Origin: Candidatus Omnitrophota bacterium | GTDB lineage: Bacteria > Omnitrophota > Gorgyraeia > Gygaellales > Profunditerraquicolaceae | Length of the DNA stretch: 18,443 bases | Reading direction: 5' to 3' | Assembly: GCA_016867095.1 (NCBI GenBank) | Contig: VGKK01000010.1 | Span: 1 to 18,443, forward strand | Part shown: one piece after another, positions 13,517-18,443 of the stretch | How positions within the stretch are numbered: position 1 is the first letter of the stretch | How the letters are laid out: each line of letters starts with the position of its first letter | The notes under the pieces: model-generated | Database searches by the model: none | The model's input: only the letters and a program-made list of their open reading frames with translations | What the model was told of the DNA's origin: nothing | Translations under genes and position numbers: made by a program

Positions 13517-14794
13517 ATGCTGGATATAAAATTTATCAAAGAGAATCTGGATTCAGTAAAAAAATCGCTTAAGGACCGCGGCCTGACTATAGATTTGGAT
13601 AGCCTGCTTCAGCTTGAGGATTCCCGGCGCAAAAATTTAAACGAACTGGAAGGCCTGCGCGCGGAAAAAAATAAGGCCAATGACGAAATCACGGCATTAT
13701 TAAAGAAAAAGCAGGACGCCAAATCCCGGATTGTTTCCATGAAGGCCATTGCCGAGCGCATTGACCAGCTGGAGGATAACTTAAAAGAGACAGAAGGCGA
13801 GTTGAATAAGCTGCTTTTAGTTATCCCCAATATACCGCACGCCTCCATCCCCATCGGCGACGCCACAAAAAAAGAAGTTGTGCGCACATGGGGCGAACCG
13901 CCCAAACTTGATTTTAAGCCGTTTACGCACATCGAAATCAGCCGGAATTTAGGCATTATTGATTTCGGCGCCGCGGCAAAGATTAGCGGCTCAAATTTTG
14001 TGCTTTATAAGGGCTGGGGGGCAAAGTTAGAGCGCGCCCTGATTAATTTTATGCTGGATTTACACACCAAAAAGCACGGCTATACCGAGGTCTTTACGCC
14101 GTTTTTAGTCAACCGCGCCTCAATGACCGGCACCGGCCAGCTGCCGAAGATGGAAGAGGATATGTACCGGCTAAAAGACGAAGATTTATTCCTTATCCCG
14201 ACGGCAGAAGTGCCGGTGACCAATATCCTGCGCAGTGAGATACTGGAGGAAAAAGACCTGCCAATATATTATACCGCCTATAGCGCCTGTTTTAGAAGAG
14301 AGGCGGGTTCCTACGGCAAGGACACCAAGGGCCTTATCCGCGTGCATCAGTTTGACAAAGTAGAGATGGTAAAATTCGTCAAGCCCGAGGCTTCTTACGA
14401 TGAATTGGAAAAATTAGTGCGGGACGCCGAGGAAGTCCTGCAGATTTTAGGCCTGCCTTACCGGGTGGTGGTCTTGCCGACCCAGGACATCAGTTTTGCC
14501 GCCAGCAAATGCTATGACCTGGAGGCCTATGCCTGCGGCGTAGATACCTGGCTGGAGGTATCCAGCTGCAGTAATTTTGAAAGTTTTCAGGCCCGCCGCG
14601 CCAATATAAAATTTAGGCGCACGGCCGCCGACAAACGGCCGACGAGCGAATACGTGCATACTTTAAACGGCTCAGGGATTGCCTTGGCCAGGACCGTGGT
14701 GGCTATTTTAGAAAATTACCAGCAGAAAGACGGCACGGTTTTAATACCGCAAGCCCTCAGGCCATATTTAGATGGGAAAGAAATGATAAGTTAA
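13517..14794 (+). CDS. serS: Seryl-tRNA synthetase
   Basis: Charges serine onto tRNA-Ser. Residues 1-110 are the long antiparallel coiled coil that grips the variable arm of tRNA-Ser (charged heptads from KNLNELEGLRAEKNKANDEI onward). The class II catalytic domain follows: GTGQLPKMEEDMY, motif 2 FRREAGSYGKDTKGLIRVHQFDKVEM (about residues 260-285), DLEAYACGVDTWLEVSSCSNFE, and motif 3 NGSGIALARTVVAILENYQ (about 389-407). Length 425 is typical. AAAGG (13507-13511) lies 5 nt before the ATG. The last codons (LDGKEMIS) lie in the left copy of an 18-bp direct repeat. Three tRNA-Ser genes lie 0.8 to 2.2 kb downstream. Confidence 0.97.
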   Translation: MLDIKFIKENLDSVKKSLKDRGLTIDLDSLLQLEDSRRKNLNELEGLRAEKNKANDEITALLKKKQDAKSRIVSMKAIAERIDQLEDNLKETEGELNKLLLVIPNIPHASIPIGDATKKEVVRTWGEPPKLDFKPFTHIEISRNLGIIDFGAAAKISGSNFVLYKGWGAKLERALINFMLDLHTKKHGYTEVFTPFLVNRASMTGTGQLPKMEEDMYRLKDEDLFLIPTAEVPVTNILRSEILEEKDLPIYYTAYSACFRREAGSYGKDTKGLIRVHQFDKVEMVKFVKPEASYDELEKLVRDAEEVLQILGLPYRVVVLPTQDISFAASKCYDLEAYACGVDTWLEVSSCSNFESFQARRANIKFRRTAADKRPTSEYVHTLNGSGIALARTVVAILENYQQKDGTVLIPQALRPYLDGKEMIS

Positions 14795-14930
14795 TAACCT
14801 AATGTCCCTTGCCTAATCGCTTGTAAATTTCTTGCGAAATTTACTGCGCAGGCTTCGGGATAAATTCGCCCAGACAACTTACGTTCGCTATCGCTTCGTA
14901 AGTTGTGGGCTCATTTAGATGGGAAAGAAA
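14766..14930. repeat. 18-bp direct repeat flanking a hairpin block
   Basis: ATTTAGATGGGAAAGAAA occurs at 14766-14783 (end of serS) and again at 14913-14930 (start of the membrane-protein gene), perfectly conserved. The 129 bp between hold an inner hairpin GTAAATTTC/GAAATTTAC (14823-14844) and the GA-mismatch unit at 14861-14917. This looks like a duplicated target around an inserted hairpin element, or a local duplication. Confidence 0.8.
14861..14917 (-). repeat. GA-mismatch hairpin, unit B4, after serS
   Basis: On the - strand: AAAT-GA-GCCCA ... TGGGC-GA-ATTT, with inner stem ACAACTTACG/CGTAAGTTGT. It belongs to the same family and orientation as the units before bamA and skp, and its right end touches the start codon of the next gene. 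Confidence 0.75.
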
Positions 14931-15596
14931 GAATACCCTAAAATAAAAGAAGATATTTCATCCCCGGCATACGGCCTTTCCAGCCCTTTGCCCGGATTTT
15001 CCCGCAAGGTTTTCAGTATTGTCCAGCTTGTCATCGGGATTGTCCTTCTGCCTTTTATTTATACCACCACAGTTGCCTTTATCCATGAATTCAGCCTTAT
15101 AGAAGAGCCGCTGCGGAATTATTTCTGGGCGGGATTAATCAGTTTCCTGGTAATTTATTTATTTGTCTGGGAGCCGGCAATAATTTATGCCAAGGGCCAG
15201 AGGCTGCTGGCGCTCGTTTTCACCTTTATCAAGCCCATGGTCAAAGTGGCGCCGTTTCTTTTGCCGGTCTATACGATAATCTTATTTATACTTTTTGGCC
15301 TGGCGTCTTTATTGTTTAAGTCTGCCGCCGTAGCTAATTATTTTGTTTTTTCTTTCGGCTTTAGTATGGGCTTACACCTGGTGTTTAGCGCCAAATCCAT
15401 ACGCTCAAAACAGGGGGATTTCTTAAGGGCAAATTATATCTTTGGTTTTTCTTTTATTTATATCCTTAATATTTTCCTGCTTATCTTTTGCCTCAACCTT
15501 TTCTTTGAGAAAATTTCTTTTGTAAATTTCGTGAATAATTCCTTCCAGGCCGCTAAAGATATATTCTCCGCAGTCTTTAGGCAGCTATTTTTATGA
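14919..15596 (+). CDS. Multi-pass membrane protein of unknown function
   Basis: I do not recognise this 225-residue protein. It has about five hydrophobic segments: roughly residues 30-55 (VQLVIGIVLLPFIY), 68-88 (FWAGLISFLVIYLFVW), 108-135 (FLLPVYTIILFILFGLASLL), 140-160 (YFVFSFGFSMGLHLVF) and 172-200 (YIFGFSFIYILNIFLLIF). The N-terminus is soluble and lysine-rich. No catalytic motif, Cys pair or transporter signature is evident. The ATG at 14919 lacks a ribosome binding site, and its first codons (MGKK) are the second copy of the 18-bp repeat shared with the serS end, so the native N-terminus may have been altered. A start further in, for example at the Met in PMVK, would remove membrane segments and is unlikely. 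Confidence 0.75.
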   Translation: MGKKEYPKIKEDISSPAYGLSSPLPGFSRKVFSIVQLVIGIVLLPFIYTTTVAFIHEFSLIEEPLRNYFWAGLISFLVIYLFVWEPAIIYAKGQRLLALVFTFIKPMVKVAPFLLPVYTIILFILFGLASLLFKSAAVANYFVFSFGFSMGLHLVFSAKSIRSKQGDFLRANYIFGFSFIYILNIFLLIFCLNLFFEKISFVNFVNNSFQAAKDIFSAVFRQLFL

Positions 15597-15622
15597 TAAA
15601 TTTATGGTATGATTTTTTAAGA

Positions 15623-15708
15623 GGAGGGCTGCGCTAACTGGCAGGCGGGCGGTCTTGAAAACCGCTGTCCCTGTAAAGGGATTGGGGGTTCGAGTCCCTC
15701 GCCCTCCG
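15623..15708 (+). tRNA. tRNA-Ser (anticodon UGA)
   Basis: Acceptor GGAGGGC/GCCCTCC, anticodon stem GCGGT/ACCGC around CTTGAAA (anticodon TGA, reads UCA), a long variable arm (GTCCCTGTAAAGGGAT) as expected of class II tRNA-Ser, and T arm GGGGG-TTCGAGT-CCCTC with one wobble. Discriminator G at 15708; CCA is not encoded. Anticodon and acceptor length argue against tRNA-Sec. Confidence 0.93.
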
Positions 15709-15719
15709 CTTATTTTACT

Positions 15720-16727
15720 ATGTCAAGGATAAAATTACTTAACGAACAACAGGGTAAACTATTAGCGCGTATAGGCAAACATTATTCTTTTGATTGGTCC
15801 AAGGTTGCAAGAATTAGTAATGTTTGCGAGCGCACTCTTAGAGATTGGCGAAGCGAAAAATATAATATGAATTATGAGGCATTATTAAGGTTGCAAAGGG
15901 CTGCCCATATTCGGATTCCCAAAAAAAGAGAGATTCTATCGGAATATTGGAGTGCCAAAAAGTATGCGCGTAAAGGAGCCTTGAAATGTTACGAACTTTA
16001 TGGTAACCCCGGTACGCCAGAAGGGAGGAGGAAGGGAGGTTTTAGTTCTCAAAGATTATTCCGCTTGAGACCAGAGTATGCAAAGAGCATAGGGGTAGTA
16101 GTAAGAAAAAATATCAGAACTCCACGGCCTTCGAGAGAATTAGCTGAATTTATTGGAATTATGCTTGGTGACGGCGGTATGTCCGGTTATCAAATTAATA
16201 TTACATTTAATAGGGAAACAGATAGTGAATATGGAATTTATATTAGAAAACTGATAAAGCGATTATTTCGTGTTGCAGTTTCTTTATATATGAGCAAGAA
16301 TGATAAAGCAGGCAGAATAGTGGTTTCGGGAAAGAATTTAGTTGAATTCTTGAAAAGTAAAGGATTAAAGACGGGTAATAAGGTTAACAATAGTGTGAAT
16401 ATCCCGCGATGGATTCTTAACAATAGGGATTATAGTGTTGCCTGTCTAAGGGGGTTAGTAGATACAGATGGGTCATTTTATTCTTATAACCACAAGGTAA
16501 ATAACAAAAAATATTGTAGTTTTGCCGTGTGTTTTACTAACCATTCCAAACCATTATTGCAAAGTGTTTATGAAATCTTGAGGAATGAAGGCCTTGATCC
16601 AGTTTTAAATACTAAGCAAGTCTATCTTTATAAAAAAGTCAATATCAAGAAGTATTTCCAAGAGGTGCATACTCATAATAAAAAACATCTTTATAAATAT
16701 AAGAGTTATTTTGTTAACTTGAATTAA
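15720..16727 (+). CDS. Free-standing LAGLIDADG homing endonuclease
   Basis: A probable site-specific DNA endonuclease of the LAGLIDADG_3 type. The two catalytic helices are visible: LAEFIGIMLGDGG (residues 141-153, acidic D151) and CLRGLVDTDGSF (about 243-253, acidic D250), so one chain carries both half-sites. The first 110 or so residues contain a helix-turn-helix-like stretch (WSKVARISNVCERTLRDWRSE, 25-45) and a basic linker (PEGRRKGG). The gene is clearly richer in A/T than its neighbours and uses AGA/AGG and GTA-type codons, suggesting recent transfer. It is not inside an intron or intein; both adjacent tRNAs are complete. Its ATG lies 11 nt after tRNA-Ser(UGA) with no ribosome binding site, and its TAA lies 1 nt before tRNA-Ser(CGA). 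Confidence 0.87.
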   Translation: MSRIKLLNEQQGKLLARIGKHYSFDWSKVARISNVCERTLRDWRSEKYNMNYEALLRLQRAAHIRIPKKREILSEYWSAKKYARKGALKCYELYGNPGTPEGRRKGGFSSQRLFRLRPEYAKSIGVVVRKNIRTPRPSRELAEFIGIMLGDGGMSGYQINITFNRETDSEYGIYIRKLIKRLFRVAVSLYMSKNDKAGRIVVSGKNLVEFLKSKGLKTGNKVNNSVNIPRWILNNRDYSVACLRGLVDTDGSFYSYNHKVNNKKYCSFAVCFTNHSKPLLQSVYEILRNEGLDPVLNTKQVYLYKKVNIKKYFQEVHTHNKKHLYKYKSYFVNLN

Positions 16728-16728
16728 G

Positions 16729-16819
16729 GGAGGGGTACCGAAGTGGTCGTAACGGGATCGCCTCGAAAGCGATTTGGGCCGTAAGGTCCACGCGAGTCCG
16801 AATCTCGCCCCCTCCGCCA
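16729..16819 (+). tRNA. tRNA-Ser (anticodon CGA)
   Basis: Acceptor GGAGGGG/CCCCTCC, anticodon stem ATCGC/GCGAT around CTCGAAA (anticodon CGA, reads UCG), a long variable arm (GGGCCGTAAGGTCC), T arm GCGAG-TCCGAAT-CTCGC, discriminator G and an encoded CCA at 16817-16819. Confidence 0.93.
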
Positions 16820-16836
16820 AAAAATAATATGATTTT

Positions 16837-16895
16837 TCCCGCCTCATAAGATATGCCGAAATTCTCTCTCGATAATTTCGGAATATTCGGCGGGA
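16837..16895. repeat. Nested hairpin between two tRNA-Ser genes
   Basis: Outer arms TCCCGCC (16837-16843) and GGCGGGA (16889-16895) enclose a second perfect hairpin, CCGAAATT (16856-16863) and AATTTCGG (16874-16881). A third pair, TGAATTTC/GAAATTCA, follows at about 16896-16925. Lies wholly in the spacer between tRNA-Ser(CGA) and tRNA-Ser(GGA). Possibly a terminator or processing signal; no T-run follows. Confidence 0.6.
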
Positions 16896-16926
16896 TGAAT
16901 TTCATGAAGTAATAGCGGGAAATTCA

Positions 16927-17016
<90 letters not shown>

Positions 17017-17017
17017 G

Positions 17018-17076
17018 ATACCAATTCGAACCTTTTTGCTCTCCATCCAGGAGCGCTAAGGTTCGAATTTTGGTAT
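17018..17076. repeat. Long palindrome 3' of tRNA-Ser(GGA); possible att site or terminator
   Basis: ATACCAA-TTCGAACCTT (17018-17034) pairs with AAGGTTCGAA-TT-TTGGTAT (17058-17076): 17 bp with a 2-nt bulge. The loop adds CTCC/GGAG. It starts 4 nt after the tRNA CCA end, is in frame with the recombinase C-terminus, and the GGTTCGAAT in its right arm resembles a tRNA T loop. Either the junction (attachment) sequence of an integrated element or a strong terminator. Confidence 0.55.
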
Positions 17077-18212
17077 GGGCGACATAATAAGGCTTAAAAT
17101 TCCTTTCTTCGCCCTGAAAAAGCTGATAAAAATCAGCCTCTTTTGTTAAAATCGGCTCTAAAGCTATAGGCGCAAGCAGCTCTTTAAGCGCCAGGGCAGA
17201 GGAGACGGTATTTTTATTTAGAGTATCGCATAAATTCTCCAGCCGGTGGTTAATCCATTCTTTAGGCGGTGCCTTAAAACTATTTTCCTTCTGGAATTCC
17301 AGTGATTCAACCTCCTGCTTTAGTTCTTCGTTGCGTTTCTCAGCGTCAGTTAATGCCTCCGAAACTGCCTTTGAAAGATTTCCCGTGCGGATGAAATTAA
17401 GATAATTCTGTATCTCTTGCTGTATTCTTTCAAATTGCGCCTTCTTTTTCTTCACTAATTCCGGCACTTCATTAAAGCCTTCAGCAGCCAGCTTTTCAAC
17501 CTTTTTATAGACATATTCTATGTTCTCTGCAGTCAGCAGCTTCTCTTTAAGCTCAGCGATAATTGTTTCTTCAATTCGTTTGCGGGGAATAAGCAGAGTA
17601 TTATTGCAGGTTTTTCTTCTGGCATTGTAACAGCCATAATAACCTGAACCCTTGCCGCTAATCAGCACAATTGCTCCACCGCAGGTGTTGCATTTCATCA
17701 GGCCTGAGAATAAATGGTTAGGGCTGGTATGGATATAGCTTTTTTGCTGATAGAATGCCTTTTTCTTCTTGCTTACAGGCCAGGTTCCACTAAGCTCTTG
17801 CCAGCGTTTTTGCGCCTTTCCCCAAGTTTCTTTGTCAATAATCATTAAATCTTCGCGGAAGATCGGCAACCGGTCTTTGGTAGGGCGGGGAACTACCTTT
17901 TTCCTTCCGGTCATCGGATCCCGCACGTTTTTATACTTCCGCCAGTCCCAAATACCTATATATTTCTCATTCTTAAGTATCCTTGATACAGTTGAGGTAT
18001 TCCAGCCGCCATTCATACCTTTTTTAGTCGGCACTTTGTCTTCATTTAACCTTGCGGCTATTTTGTGGATACTGTTTCCATTGATAAATTCATTGAATAT
18101 CCGCTTAACAATTTCCGCCTCTTCGGGATTAACCTTGTGAACTTTGCCTTCATATTTTGCTTGCCCTCCCGTTTTTTCAGCGACAGTGACCTCAAGTTGA
18201 GGATTTAATTAA

Positions 18213-18297
18213 CTTTTAGGCATTTAGGGCGAATTCCTGGAAAAAGGTCAAAATTTTTTGCCCCAGGAAGCCCTACAATCGACGAACTGCCTAAAAG
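18213..18297. repeat. Large hairpin at the presumed left end of an insertion sequence
   Basis: CTTTTAGGCA (18213-18222) pairs perfectly with TGCCTAAAAG (18288-18297). Inside, AGGGC and TTCCTGG pair with CCAGGAA and GCCCT. The structure lies between the broken recombinase and the transposase start, and the -35 box of the transposase sits within its right side. Confidence 0.65.
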
Positions 18298-18307
18298 AGA
18301 GTATAAT
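18279..18307 (+). promoter_or_regulatory. Putative promoter of the partial transposase gene
   Basis: TCGACG (18279-18284, 4 of 6 to consensus), 17-bp spacer, TATAAT (18302-18307). Start expected near 18314, just before AAGGAGG (18318-18324), which lies 6 nt upstream of the TTG start codon. Confidence 0.5.
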
Positions 18308-18330
18308 GTATCCCCAAAAGGAGGTCACCA

Positions 18331-18443
18331 TTGGAAAACATTACAACCCCAAAGAAAGAACGCGTAAAACTCACCCCGGAGCAGTTATTCAATATCTACC
18401 TGGAGTGCTCTGTTCCGGGAGCTCCGGTAAAGACAATACTGGA
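18331..18443 (+). CDS. Probable IS transposase N-terminus (partial)
   Basis: The first 37 codons of a gene that runs off the window, starting TTG with a strong ribosome binding site. It begins MENITTPKKERVKLTPEQLF and continues NIYLECSVPGAPVKTIL. The LTPEQ...IYLEC...P.APV..IL pattern resembles the helix-turn-helix start of OrfA-type transposase subunits. The upstream hairpin, the promoter and the broken recombinase next to it fit an insertion sequence. The family cannot be fixed from this fragment, so the assignment is tentative. Confidence 0.5.
   Translation, partial: MENITTPKKERVKLTPEQLFNIYLECSVPGAPVKTIL

Noticed and set aside
15623..15708. tRNA-Sec, because the anticodon region contains TGA
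   Set aside because: The anticodon itself is UGA within loop CTTGAAA, which reads UCA (Ser); Sec tRNA would have anticodon UCA, a longer acceptor and different arms.
15720..16727. Endonuclease gene as part of a tRNA intron or group I intron
   Set aside because: Both adjacent tRNA genes are complete cloverleaves without interruption, and no intron core or split exon is seen.

Overview
The window reads as a chromosomal segment of a diderm (Gram-negative-type) bacterium: it carries the outer-membrane assembly factor BamA, a Skp-like periplasmic chaperone and most of the early lipid A pathway. The LpxC-FabZ fusion, the LpxI-type pyrophosphatase, the archease/RtcB pair, the LAGLIDADG endonuclease and many hairpin repeats resemble uncultured lineages such as Omnitrophota (OP3). 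That placement is a guess from gene style and order and was not tested. All genes are on the + strand except the truncated recombinase at the right end.

Layout. (1) 1-2896: rpsF, ssb, rpsR, rplI, dnaB, a classic ribosomal/replication operon with overlaps or short gaps. (2) 2897-10246: bamA, skp, lpxD, lpxC-fabZ, lpxA, lpxI, an envelope-biogenesis block in which the lpx genes overlap or nearly touch; lpxB does not follow. (3) 10253-11390: a stand-alone glycogen-binding (CBM48) protein with its own near-consensus promoter, then a radical SAM protein. (4) 11395-14794: tRNA-Arg(UCG), tRNA-Lys(CUU), archease, rtcB, serS, an RNA-processing/translation block. (5) 14919-17014: an unknown multi-pass membrane protein, then three different tRNA-Ser genes (UGA, CGA, GGA), with a LAGLIDADG endonuclease gene filling the space between the first two. 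(6) 17015-18443: a mobile-DNA zone with a 5'-truncated large serine recombinase (- strand) running antisense across tRNA-Ser(GGA), apparently cut by an insertion sequence whose first codons end the window.

The most unusual feature is a set of at least seven intergenic hairpins at gene junctions. Their outer and inner stems differ in sequence but stay paired, while a GA dinucleotide opposite a GA dinucleotide is kept between the two stems. Two of the junctions, on either side of bamA, hold the same compound: hairpin (+), C-rich palindrome, hairpin (-). The 25-base loop of the palindrome is exactly inverted between the two copies although the flanks are not. A further hairpin block after serS is flanked by a perfect 18-bp direct repeat that also forms the start of the next gene.

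The second unusual feature is the endonuclease gene punctuated by tRNAs: its start lies 11 nt after one tRNA-Ser and its stop 1 nt before the next, so tRNA processing alone could release its mRNA.
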